Origin: Sphingobium limneticum
GTDB lineage: Bacteria > Pseudomonadota > Alphaproteobacteria > Sphingomonadales > Sphingomonadaceae
Direction of reading: 5' to 3'
DNA: 64,000 bases
Assembly: GCF_008710155.1 (NCBI RefSeq)
Contig: NZ_VYPZ01000001.1
Coordinates: 558,001 to 622,000 of the forward strand
Numbering within the stretch: the first letter of the stretch is position 1; each line of letters begins with the position of its first letter. The notes under the pieces are model-generated. The model did no database searches, had not been told where the DNA came from, and saw nothing but the letters and a program-made list of their open reading frames with translations. A program made the translations under genes and the position numbers. This document shows, in pieces, positions 9,523 to 17,920 of the stretch.

Positions 9523-12468
9523 TCAGAATTTGAAGCGGACACCCGCCCGGTACATGCGCCCGATCACGTCATAGAGGTTCGGGTTGACGAAATAAGGCGA
9601 CTTGGCGGGATCGCGGTCGAGCAGGTTATCGACCTTGAAGTACGCCGTGACCTGCGGCGTGATATTGTAGGTACCGCCAATATCCACATAGAAGGCGCCA
9701 GGCATGAAATTCTGATCGATCGTCGGATGATTGTTGGTCGATGCAGGGCAGCTACCCGGCTGGCAGACCACATATTGATGACCCAGCACGCCATCGCTGA
9801 ACCAGCGTTCCTGCACCATCAGCGAGAATTTGTCATTCTCATAGCTCTGGATCGCCAGGAACTTCCAGTCGGGCGTGTTGCCCAGATTGGCGCCAGCCGA
9901 GTCCACCGGGATCGTACCGATCAGGCCGGAGTCCGTCACGAACTTGCTGACATGCGTCGCCAGACCGCGCAAGGTCAGGCTGCCCGGCAGGCCCAGCGGA
10001 CGCTGCCACTGATAGCTGGCTTCGATGTCGAAACCGCTGGTGTCGATCGACGCCAGGTTGAACGCCTGCACGTTGATGAAGTTCGGCCCTTGCTGATTGT
10101 TCAGATTGAACGCGCTGCACGTTTCCGGCCGGACGTTCTGGAAACACAGGTTGACGATGTCGCCGGCGCCCAGGCTGGAGATGACGTCCTTGATCTTGAT
10201 CTTGTAGTAATCGAACGACGCGCTGAAGCCCGGCAACCAGGATGCACCGGAAAAGGCGATGCCGGCTGTCGTGTTGCGTGCGGTTTCAGGCCGCAAATTG
10301 GCGTTGCCGATGCTATTCTGGATCGCCAGCACGTTACGGCCGGTGAACGGATCGAAGAAGTTGGGCAGCGTCGTGGTGACGGGCGCTGCGAACAGTTCCG
10401 ACAGATTGGGGGCACGCACATCCTTCGACGTCACGCCACGCAAGCGGAAACCATCGACCGGCAGGTTCCATGTGCCGCCGACCTTCCAGGCCCAGATCGT
10501 GCCCGACGTGCTGTAATCGGTCACGCGCACAGCGCCGTTGATGTTGGCCTTGCCCAGTGCATCGCTGTTGATGATCGGCAGATCGGCCTCGAAAAAGGCT
10601 TCTTTCACGCCATAGGCGCCACCGCCGCTCTTGTAGTTGCCCGCATACCAGTTGTTGCCGCCCGGCAGCAGCGTAGGATCGAACGGATAGTCGGCGGTGT
10701 TGGGCGCGAAGTTGGAGCCCATGCCATAGGCGTCGGCGCGGACCTTGTAGAATTCATGCCGGTATTCGGCACCGAACGCGATCGACAGCGGGCCGGCCCA
10801 CAGTTCGAGAGGCGAACCGGAAAAATTGACGCTGACCACGTCCTGCGTCTGGCGCGTCCGCTGGAACGGGCCGTTTTCAGGCATGATATAGGACAGCGCG
10901 CCGGCCGACGGATTGCCGCCGAAAATGTTGAGCGGCTGGCAACCGTTCGCCCGCGCCGTGGCGCTGGCGCAAACGATCGAGCCATTCAACGTGGTCGCGT
11001 TGATGGCGTCGTTGAAACGATTGGTCAGCAGAATGTTCGACACGTCGATGGCGGTGAAATTAACGCCATGCTCGAAATAATTGTCATAGGACCATTCGGT
11101 ACCGAGCAGGTTGAACGCACCCTTGGCGCCGATGACGCCGCGATACTGGCGACGATCCGTATCCACGCGGGTGTTGCCCAGCGCGGCATTGCTCGTGCCA
11201 TAGCCGAAGCTGGTGATGCCCGCCGTCGCACATGCCGTCTTGATCGATGCCGGAACGAACGGATTGGCGCACTGGATGGTCAGGCCGGGCTTGTTCATGC
11301 CGCCGACCGGGGTGTTGTGGGTCTTCACCTGGCCGAAGTTGAAGGTGAAATAAAGTTCGTCATTGTCGGCGAAATCATAACCGAGCCGAGCATAGCTATT
11401 GACCCGCTTGATCGCCGATTGAAGCGTGCGCCCCGCATCGACATTGCCCGACAGGTCGCCGCCAAGGCAGAAGCCGGGGAAACAGTTGCGCACATTGGTG
11501 GTACCGTCGCGCGCCGGCACGCCGCCCGATCCGTAGTTGAACTGGAACGGATTGCCATTCTGATCGAATGCCGTGCCCTGGAGCGGGCCGGACGTGATCA
11601 GGCCATATTTAGTATAATTATAAGCCTGGGCATAGTCGCGCAGGACGAAACGGGGCGATCCGTCGTTGACCGCACCCCGGTCGATCAGGCTGGTCTGCTT
11701 GAACCAGTCGCGGCCCCCGGCCAGGCCGATACCGAAATCGCCGCCGCCGACGCCCTTTTCATCGGCATATTCGCCGCTGACGACCAGATGCGCGCGATCA
11801 TCGAGGAAGCTGGTGCCTGCCGCCAGCTGAACCAGAAACTGTTCATTGTCGCTATACCGGCTGATGCCGCCCTGGACATTGCCCTTAAAGCCCTTGAACC
11901 GGGTGTCGGTGATGAAGTTGACGACGCCGCCGACCGCGTCCGAGCCGTAGGAGGCGGATGCGCCGCCATTCACGACGTCGACGCGCTGCACGAGCAGCTG
12001 CGGAAACAGGCTGATGTCAGGCACACCGGTCACGTTCGCGCCGACGACCCGCTGTCCATCAAGCAGGGTCAGGGTACGGATGGCGCCCACGCCTCGCAGC
12101 GAGAAGGAACTCAAACCCTGCTGGCCGCTCGACGTGCTGAACGTGTTCACCGCCGTACCGCTCGACCCCTGCAGCGACGGCAGTTGCGCGATGGTGGTGA
12201 AGATGTTGGGCTGCGCATTGGCTTCGATGGCACCCGAATCGATCGCGGTCGTGGGCGTGGGCGCCGTGTAGCCGCTTGCCTTGATGCGTGAACCTGTGAC
12301 GACGATATCGCTATCATTGGCTGATTGCTGGGCGCCTTGAGGCGCTGCCACGCCTGCTCTATCCTGCGCCATGGCCGGCGCGGCGATCATGCACGTCAGC
12401 AGGGCGGCCATGCTGACGGTGGCAGGCCCCATGGCGGATTTTGCGATACGAAAATTGGAATGCGACAT
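9523..12468 (-). CDS. TonB-dependent outer-membrane receptor (glycan locus)
   Basis: 981 residues. A signal peptide ends at A-M-A-Q (about residue 34), then comes a TonB box D-I-V-V-T-G-S-R, a plug domain with P-S-L-Q-G and G-V-G-A-I-R-T-L-T-L-L-D-G-Q-R-V, and a long beta-barrel ending in phenylalanine (R-F-K-F), as for BAM substrates. Such receptors take up ligands too large for porins with energy from TonB-ExbBD. The two downstream genes and the divergent GH enzymes suggest oligosaccharide import. Its promoter carries a LacI-type palindrome. No SusD partner is present, as is usual for proteobacterial loci. Confidence 0.92.
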   Translation of the reverse strand: MSHSNFRIAKSAMGPATVSMAALLTCMIAAPAMAQDRAGVAAPQGAQQSANDSDIVVTGSRIKASGYTAPTPTTAIDSGAIEANAQPNIFTTIAQLPSLQGSSGTAVNTFSTSSGQQGLSSFSLRGVGAIRTLTLLDGQRVVGANVTGVPDISLFPQLLVQRVDVVNGGASASYGSDAVGGVVNFITDTRFKGFKGNVQGGISRYSDNEQFLVQLAAGTSFLDDRAHLVVSGEYADEKGVGGGDFGIGLAGGRDWFKQTSLIDRGAVNDGSPRFVLRDYAQAYNYTKYGLITSGPLQGTAFDQNGNPFQFNYGSGGVPARDGTTNVRNCFPGFCLGGDLSGNVDAGRTLQSAIKRVNSYARLGYDFADNDELYFTFNFGQVKTHNTPVGGMNKPGLTIQCANPFVPASIKTACATAGITSFGYGTSNAALGNTRVDTDRRQYRGVIGAKGAFNLLGTEWSYDNYFEHGVNFTAIDVSNILLTNRFNDAINATTLNGSIVCASATARANGCQPLNIFGGNPSAGALSYIMPENGPFQRTRQTQDVVSVNFSGSPLELWAGPLSIAFGAEYRHEFYKVRADAYGMGSNFAPNTADYPFDPTLLPGGNNWYAGNYKSGGGAYGVKEAFFEADLPIINSDALGKANINGAVRVTDYSTSGTIWAWKVGGTWNLPVDGFRLRGVTSKDVRAPNLSELFAAPVTTTLPNFFDPFTGRNVLAIQNSIGNANLRPETARNTTAGIAFSGASWLPGFSASFDYYKIKIKDVISSLGAGDIVNLCFQNVRPETCSAFNLNNQQGPNFINVQAFNLASIDTSGFDIEASYQWQRPLGLPGSLTLRGLATHVSKFVTDSGLIGTIPVDSAGANLGNTPDWKFLAIQSYENDKFSLMVQERWFSDGVLGHQYVVCQPGSCPASTNNHPTIDQNFMPGAFYVDIGGTYNITPQVTAYFKVDNLLDRDPAKSPYFVNPNLYDVIGRMYRAGVRFKF

Positions 12469-12565
12469 ACTGCTCTCTCCCCTAGATTTTTCTATCCCTG
12501 TCGCGGAGTAGACCTCCGAAACTGCGCATCGCCGCCGAGCATGTCAAAGACTCGACAGAAAGTTA

Positions 12566-12577
12566 GTTAGCGCTAAC
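12566..12577. promoter_or_regulatory. LacI-family operator palindrome upstream of the TonB receptor
   Basis: GTTAGCGCTAAC is a perfect 12-bp palindrome with the central CG typical of LacI/GalR operators. It lies just downstream of a leftward TTGACA box, where a bound repressor would block transcription of the receptor operon. A LacI gene lies 3 kb away. Confidence 0.7.
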
Positions 12578-12582
12578 AACGC

Positions 12583-12612
12583 CTATTGATATCTCCCGAG
12601 ATTGTTGTCAAT
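12583..12612 (-). promoter_or_regulatory. Probable promoter of the TonB-receptor operon
   Basis: Read leftward, TTGACA (12612-12607) is a perfect -35 box. An AT-rich segment with TATCAATAG follows 14 to 17 bases later and can serve as the -10. The LacI-type palindrome begins a few bases downstream. The exact -10 is uncertain. Confidence 0.5.
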
Positions 12613-12741
12613 AGTCAGACAAGACAGAGAGGATAAGGATTTCACGCTTTGAGACGGCCGACATTATTTTACACATCAGAGCAATATGCTCATGCAGATG
12701 TGAGCCGATCGTGCCAGAATGCGCTTCGTCGCAATTTTTCT

Positions 12742-12753
12742 GTTAACGTTATC
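12742..12753. promoter_or_regulatory. Variant LacI-type operator before the MFS gene
   Basis: GTTAACGTTATC is a near-palindrome (11 of 12 positions fit GTTAACGTTAAC) with a central CG, a few bases upstream of the MFS/GH43 operon. It resembles the GTTAGCGCTAAC site 165 bases away and could bind the same repressor. Confidence 0.45.
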
Positions 12754-12758
12754 ATGTC

Positions 12759-14012
12759 ATGGTGATGACGATTTTCCGCATGGGAAAAATAAGATGGACC
12801 ATCATCGGCCTTTTCGTCGGTGCGATGGTCATCAACTATCTTTCGCGCTCCGTGCTGGGGGTTGCAGCGCCGATCATTTTGACGGAACAATCGATAAACA
12901 GCATCGAATATGGCTGGATCACGAGCGCCTTTCAGCTCGGCGTGATGCTTCAGCCGGTCGCGGGATATTTTCTCGACAGCGTCGGGCTGCGCATCGGTTT
13001 CGGCATTTGCGTCGCCGCCTGGTCGATCATCACGATGGCCCATGGGTTCGTAAACGGGTGGTTCGGATTTGCCGCGCTGCGCGGCCTGTTGGGGCTTGCC
13101 GAAGGGTCTGCGCAACCTGCCGGGCAAAAGCTGGTGGCGGAATGGTTTCCGTCCAAGGAGCGCGGCCTTGCAGGCGGCGTGTACAATATCGGCGCATCGT
13201 TCGGCGCAGTCTTTGCCCCACCTTTGGTGGCATGGGCCGTCATGATGCACAGTTGGCGCCTGGCATTCGTGATAGCGGGCGCCATCGGTCTTGGTTGGGC
13301 ATTGCTCTGGCTATTCTATTATAACAGCCCGTCGCGACACCCCCGCCTGACCGATCAGGAGCGCGACTATATTGCCAGTGGGCAAGAAGCACGGCTTGCG
13401 CCGCAAGCGACCCGCGCCTCCATCATGAGCCTTCTACGCAGGCGCGACCTTTGGGGGATCGCCCTGCCCAGGATGCTTGCCGACCCTGTATGGGGCATGT
13501 TGTCGTTCTGGATGCCGCTCTATCTCGCGCGCGTTCGCGGTTTCGATCTGACCCAGATTGCCCTTTTCGCCTGGCTGCCCTTTCTTGCCGCGGACCTTGG
13601 ATGTCTTTTCGGTCCGGCCGTCGTCACCTTCCTGCAACGGCGCAATGTCGATCTGATCGACGCACGCCGCTGGACGTTTACGCTGGGCGCGGCGATGATG
13701 ACGGGCATGGCCTTTGTCGGTATGGCGACGAACCCCTATGTGGCGATCGCCTTGCTTTGCCTGGGCGGGTTTGCGCATCAAACGCTGTCCGTCACCGTCA
13801 TCACGATGGCCTCTGACCTGTTTCCTCGCAACGTCGTGGCCACAGCGGCAGGCTTGGCCGGCCTTGCAGGCAATCTTGGCGTGCTCGTCTTCACCCTGCT
13901 CCTGGGTCAGATGGTCGATCAGGTCGGCTATGAGCCATTCTTCATCATCCTTGGCGTCCTTGACCTGCTGGGCGCCCTTCTCCTGTGGATATTGGTGCGT
14001 AAACCCGCATGA
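12759..14012 (+). CDS. MFS transporter, hexuronate/anion-symporter (ACS) type
   Basis: 417 residues from the ATG at 12759; the ATG at 12780 (M-G-K-I-R-W) is the more likely start because the operator-like site lies directly before 12759 and the conserved text begins there. Twelve membrane segments are apparent. V-I-N-Y-L-S-R in helix 1 and the loop A-E-W-F-P-S-K-E-R-G near residues 127-136 are marks of the ExuT/GudP-like ACS family. It probably imports a monosaccharide, sugar acid or short oligosaccharide from the periplasm. Its stop overlaps the GH43 start, so transport is coupled to intracellular hydrolysis. Confidence 0.87.
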   Translation: MVMTIFRMGKIRWTIIGLFVGAMVINYLSRSVLGVAAPIILTEQSINSIEYGWITSAFQLGVMLQPVAGYFLDSVGLRIGFGICVAAWSIITMAHGFVNGWFGFAALRGLLGLAEGSAQPAGQKLVAEWFPSKERGLAGGVYNIGASFGAVFAPPLVAWAVMMHSWRLAFVIAGAIGLGWALLWLFYYNSPSRHPRLTDQERDYIASGQEARLAPQATRASIMSLLRRRDLWGIALPRMLADPVWGMLSFWMPLYLARVRGFDLTQIALFAWLPFLAADLGCLFGPAVVTFLQRRNVDLIDARRWTFTLGAAMMTGMAFVGMATNPYVAIALLCLGGFAHQTLSVTVITMASDLFPRNVVATAAGLAGLAGNLGVLVFTLLLGQMVDQVGYEPFFIILGVLDLLGALLLWILVRKPA

Positions 14013-15643
14013 ACATCATCTCAAATCCGATCCTTCCAGGCTTCAATCCCGATCCGTCCATCCTGCGGGTCGGCGATGATTTCTACATCGCTACGTCGAC
14101 CTTCGAATGGTATCCCGGCGTGCAGATTCATCATAGCCGCGATCTCAAGCACTGGCGGCTCGTCGCGCGACCACTGGCGCAAGCGACGCAATTGGACATG
14201 CGTGGCGCGCCTGATTCCTGCGGCGTCTGGGCCCCCGACCTCAGCTATGCAGATGGACGCTTCTGGCTCATATTCACGGACGTCAAACGATATGGCGTGA
14301 CGACCGTCAATGGCGCCAAAGGCGCGTCCTTGCGGGACTTTCCCAACTATGTCGTGCATTGCGACCAGATCGACGGCAATTGGTCGGAGGCTGTTCACCT
14401 CAACAGCAGCGGCTTCGATCCCGCCCTGTTTCACGATGACGACGGCCGAAGCTGGATGCTGAACATGCTATGGGATCATCGGCCCGGCCGGGGCCGGTTC
14501 GCGGGCATTCAGATCCAGCAATTTGATCGCACCGCTCAGGCCCTTGTCGGCGAACCCCATCTGATTTTCAAGGGAACCGATCTGGGCTTCACCGAAGGTC
14601 CGCACATCTACAAGCGGGACGGATGGTATCATCTGCTGGTCGCCGAAGGGGGGACCGGATGGGACCATGCCGTAGTCATGGCTCGCTCACGCGATTTGCT
14701 GGGGCCATATGACGTGCATCCCGATGGCCCGGTACTGACGGCGGCGGGGCGCCGTGAAGGCCCCATTACGCGCGCCGGGCATGGCGATCTGGTCGAACTG
14801 AAGGATGGATCGCCCTGGCTCGCCTATTTATGCGGCCGCCCCGTTCCGGGGAAGGAGCGCTGCATTCTGGGGCGCGAAACGGCGATACAACCGATGCGAT
14901 GGCATGACGATGGGTGGCTGCGCACCTTGGACGGCGACGCGCGCCCGGTCGAAACGCCACAAGCGCCCGACCTGCCGTCCATACCCTGGCCGCAGGACGA
15001 TTGGGATGGCCGTTTCGATCGGGATTTCCTGCCCTTGGAATTTCAATGGCTGCGTACTCCCTTGCCAGAACGCCTCTTCAGTCTGTCCGAACGGCCCGGC
15101 TTCCTGCGACTGTACGGGCGGGAAACCGTAGGGAGCCATTTCGAGCAGGCGCTTGTCGCCCGGCGGCTGGAACATCGACGCTTCACAGCGACAACCTGCG
15201 TCGATTTTTCGCCGCGTTGCTTCCAGCAGGCTGCGGGGCTCATTCTCTATTATAACAGCACGAAATATTATTATCTCAATATCAGCGTGGAAGGCGAAGC
15301 ACGCGAATTGCAGTTGATGATTGCATCGCCGCTTCTGGCGGAAGGCGTCACGATGGAGACGGTCGGTCGACTGCCCAACGGGCCGATCGAACTGAGAGCA
15401 GATGTCGACGGCGATGTCCTGATCTTCAGCTGGCGCGCCGAAGGTGACACCAATTGGCACATCTTGCCTCAAAGGCTGGACGCAACGATCCTGTCGGACG
15501 AAGTAACGTGCCCCGGCCTCCCCAACTTCACCGGCACCTTCGTCGGCATGGCCTGCCAGGATTTGTCCGGCATGGCGATGCCCGCCGATTTCAGCTGGTT
15601 CATCTATGAAGGCGGAGAGGGTACATGCGCTCCGGTCGACTGA
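14009..15643 (+). CDS. GH43 beta-xylosidase (XynB type, subfamily 11-like)
   Basis: 544 residues, no signal peptide, start overlapping the MFS stop (ATGA). It fits intracellular xylo-oligosaccharide beta-xylosidases with the N-terminal five-bladed propeller and C-terminal beta-sandwich. The three catalytic acids are at the expected places: D15 in N-P-D-P-S, D137 in G-F-D-P-A-L-F and E196 in T-E-G-P-H-I. The C-terminal domain (from about residue 335) has the Y-Y-Y-L-N-I-S strand typical of subfamily 11. It would cut short xylo-oligosaccharides imported by the neighbouring MFS permease to D-xylose. The last 40 bases overlap the convergent LacI gene. Confidence 0.9.
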   Translation: MNIISNPILPGFNPDPSILRVGDDFYIATSTFEWYPGVQIHHSRDLKHWRLVARPLAQATQLDMRGAPDSCGVWAPDLSYADGRFWLIFTDVKRYGVTTVNGAKGASLRDFPNYVVHCDQIDGNWSEAVHLNSSGFDPALFHDDDGRSWMLNMLWDHRPGRGRFAGIQIQQFDRTAQALVGEPHLIFKGTDLGFTEGPHIYKRDGWYHLLVAEGGTGWDHAVVMARSRDLLGPYDVHPDGPVLTAAGRREGPITRAGHGDLVELKDGSPWLAYLCGRPVPGKERCILGRETAIQPMRWHDDGWLRTLDGDARPVETPQAPDLPSIPWPQDDWDGRFDRDFLPLEFQWLRTPLPERLFSLSERPGFLRLYGRETVGSHFEQALVARRLEHRRFTATTCVDFSPRCFQQAAGLILYYNSTKYYYLNISVEGEARELQLMIASPLLAEGVTMETVGRLPNGPIELRADVDGDVLIFSWRAEGDTNWHILPQRLDATILSDEVTCPGLPNFTGTFVGMACQDLSGMAMPADFSWFIYEGGEGTCAPVD

Positions 15644-16650
15644 CGTTCCACGATCCTGTGATCGAGTATGGTTTCGCGGGGAACCCGCGAGTGGCCCTTT
15701 TCCGCTGCGATTTCGGCAATCAGCAGACTCAGTGCTTCAGCGGCCAATTCGCGCACGGGCTGATGGACCGTGGTCAGCGGGGGCCACAGCGTTTGCGCCG
15801 CCGTCGTATCGTCGAAACCCGCCACGGTCAGTTCGGCCGGCACATCCAGATGGCGCCGGTGTGCCACGGACACCACGGCAGCCGCCATATCGTCATTGCT
15901 CGCGAAGATCGCAGTGGGTCGACTGGGCATCGCCAACAGATGTTCGGCGGCCGCCAGCCCGGACACATAGGTGAAGTCGCCCTGCACCACCTGAACCTCT
16001 ACCCCGCCCGTTTCACGGATCGCTGCATAGAAACCGGCCATCCGTTCAGCGCTCGCGGCCTGATCGGGGTTGCCCAATATGAATCCCAGCTGCCTATGTC
16101 CCAGATCAAGGAGAAGGCGTGTCATCTGGTAGGATGCCGCGCGATCATCGATCCGCACGCAAATCTTGCCGGGGGATTGATAGGCACCGACGGCAGCCAT
16201 CGCACATCTCGCGTCGCGCAAAACCCGCAGCACATCGGGCGCTTCACCCAGCGGCGGCGCCAGCAAAGCGCCGCTCAGCCCGGATGCGACCAACTCTTCG
16301 ATGGCTTCCACCGCGGGCGCGCGCCCGCCTTCCCCTTTCAACAAAATCAAACGCGCGCCGCGCGACGACGCTTCTTCGAAAACCCCGGTCAGAAACTCGC
16401 TCATGAACGCGGCGTTCGCATTGGAATAGATGATGCCGATCCGCAATTCCGTCGAGTTGACCAGATTGCGCGCCGCAACATTGGGTGTGTAGGCGAGAGC
16501 CTTGATCGCCTCCTCGACAACGGCGCGCGTCTCCGCACTCACGCCCGACCGCCCGTTGATCACGCGCGATACCGTCATCGACGATACCCCGGCACGTTTC
16601 GCAACATCCACTACGGTCGCGCCACGCCCCATTTGCTGCGATCGTGCCAT
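15604..16650 (-). CDS. LacI-family transcriptional repressor
   Basis: 348 residues from the ATG at 16650, with AGGGA upstream at good spacing; the frame opens four codons earlier at a GTG. The N-terminal helix-turn-helix is clear: T-V-V-D-V-A-K-R-A-G-V-S, then T-V-S-R-V-I-N-G, then the hinge helix Y-T-P-N-V-A-A-R-N-L. The remainder is a periplasmic-binding-protein-like sugar sensor. It probably represses the surrounding glycan locus through the TAGCGCTA-type palindromes and is released by a sugar or short oligosaccharide. Its 3' end overlaps that of the GH43 gene by 40 bases on opposite strands. Confidence 0.92.
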   Translation of the reverse strand: MARSQQMGRGATVVDVAKRAGVSSMTVSRVINGRSGVSAETRAVVEEAIKALAYTPNVAARNLVNSTELRIGIIYSNANAAFMSEFLTGVFEEASSRGARLILLKGEGGRAPAVEAIEELVASGLSGALLAPPLGEAPDVLRVLRDARCAMAAVGAYQSPGKICVRIDDRAASYQMTRLLLDLGHRQLGFILGNPDQAASAERMAGFYAAIRETGGVEVQVVQGDFTYVSGLAAAEHLLAMPSRPTAIFASNDDMAAAVVSVAHRRHLDVPAELTVAGFDDTTAAQTLWPPLTTVHQPVRELAAEALSLLIAEIAAEKGHSRVPRETILDHRIVERQSTGAHVPSPPS

Positions 16651-16834
16651 AAATTCCCTCACGCTCTCGAAATGCGATCAATCGACCTAAGACATGGAAG
16701 GGCATCAGCAAAGCGGCAATTGCGGGTTTTGCGTCGGCGCCTGTCGATGCTGGGTGCCGGGCACGGCAAATGATGATCTTTGACGGTCATCGCCGCATCA
16801 TCCTCGACTGACTTTCATCATAAGGACCATCTTC

Positions 16835-17821
16835 ATGCGCCGGTCGCTCCTTCCCTTTCTTCTCGCCACCATGGCGGCGCCCGCTCTGTCGCAAGACGTG
16901 GCCGGCACCAATCCCATCATCCGTGACAAGTTCACCGCAGATCCCGCGCCCATGGTGGATGGGAACCGTCTCTATCTCTACGTCGGCCATGACGAGGCCC
17001 AGCGGGACGAGATGTTCAACATGCGCGAATGGCTCGTCTATTCGACCACCGATATGAAACATTGGACCGACCATGGGCCGATCATGAACGTGTCGGATTT
17101 CAAATGGGCCAAGAAGGACGCCTGGGCATCGCAGACCATCAAGAAGAACGGTAAATACTGGTTCTATGCCGCGGTCGAGCATGACAATAGCCATCCGGGC
17201 AAGGCGATCGCGGTCGCCGTATCCGACACGCCGACCGGCCCTTTCGTCGATGCGAAGGGATCGGCGCTCATCACCAACCAGATGACGCCGAAAGGCACGC
17301 ATAGCTGGGAAGATATCGACCCCACCGTCTTCACCGACGATGACGGGGTGACTTGGATCGCCTGGGGCAATCGCCAATGCTATATCGCAAAGCTGAAGCC
17401 CAACATGATCGAGATCGATGGACCCATACGGGAAATCACGCCGCCGCATTTCGAGGAGGGCCCCTGGCTCCACAAGCGGGGCAAGCTTTACTATCTGACC
17501 TATGCCTCGCTCGACCGCGCGACCCATCGCGACGAGCGTATTTCCTATGCCACGGCGACATCACTCGATGGCCCGTGGACCTATCGCGGGGAACTCACCG
17601 GATCGGGCAAATATAGCTTCACCATTCACGCCGGCATCACCGAGTTCAAGAAGCAATGGTATATATTCCTGCATAATGCCGCGCTGGCCATCGGCGATCT
17701 GAACGGCGCGATCGGACGGCGTGCAGTGACCGTCGAGCGCCTGGAATATAATCGCGACGGCACCATGAAGCCGGTCGTGCAGACGGATGCGGGCATTTCC
17801 GCCCGCAATCCGGGAAAATAG
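16835..17821 (+). CDS. Secreted GH43 arabinofuranosidase/xylosidase
   Basis: 328 residues with a signal peptide (cleavage after A-L-S, about residue 19), so periplasmic. A single five-bladed propeller domain, without the C-terminal sandwich. Catalytic residues are visible: D36 in T-A-D-P-A-P, D162 in D-I-D-P-T-V-F and E208 in F-E-E-G-P-W. GH43 enzymes with this compact form remove alpha-L-arabinofuranosyl or beta-D-xylosyl units; which one cannot be read here. It is the first gene of the rightward GH run, 185 bases from the divergent LacI gene, and I found no TAGCGCTA site before it. Confidence 0.88.
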   Translation: MRRSLLPFLLATMAAPALSQDVAGTNPIIRDKFTADPAPMVDGNRLYLYVGHDEAQRDEMFNMREWLVYSTTDMKHWTDHGPIMNVSDFKWAKKDAWASQTIKKNGKYWFYAAVEHDNSHPGKAIAVAVSDTPTGPFVDAKGSALITNQMTPKGTHSWEDIDPTVFTDDDGVTWIAWGNRQCYIAKLKPNMIEIDGPIREITPPHFEEGPWLHKRGKLYYLTYASLDRATHRDERISYATATSLDGPWTYRGELTGSGKYSFTIHAGITEFKKQWYIFLHNAALAIGDLNGAIGRRAVTVERLEYNRDGTMKPVVQTDAGISARNPGK

Positions 17822-17854
17822 GAAAATCCCACCACTGAACATCGCAGCCAGTTC

Positions 17855-17881
17855 ATGGTAGCGCTATCGCGAAAATATAGC
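17855..17881 (+). promoter_or_regulatory. LacI-type operator with nearby -10 box before the second GH43
   Basis: ATGGTAGCGCTATCGC contains GGTAGCGCTATC, one mismatch from the perfect palindrome GATAGCGCTATC found before the GH43 gene at 28027. A TATAGC box follows at 17876-17881, so the site would lie inside the promoter of the gene starting at 17921. Confidence 0.55.
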
Positions 17882-17920
17882 CGGCGCGGCGCAGCACGGC
17901 AGTTGAAGGAGAGATACAGC

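Noticed and set aside
9424..12291. 955-residue open frame antisense to the first TonB receptor
   Set aside because: It is the complementary reading of a strong TonB-receptor gene and has no recognisable domain; long antisense frames are common in high-GC DNA.
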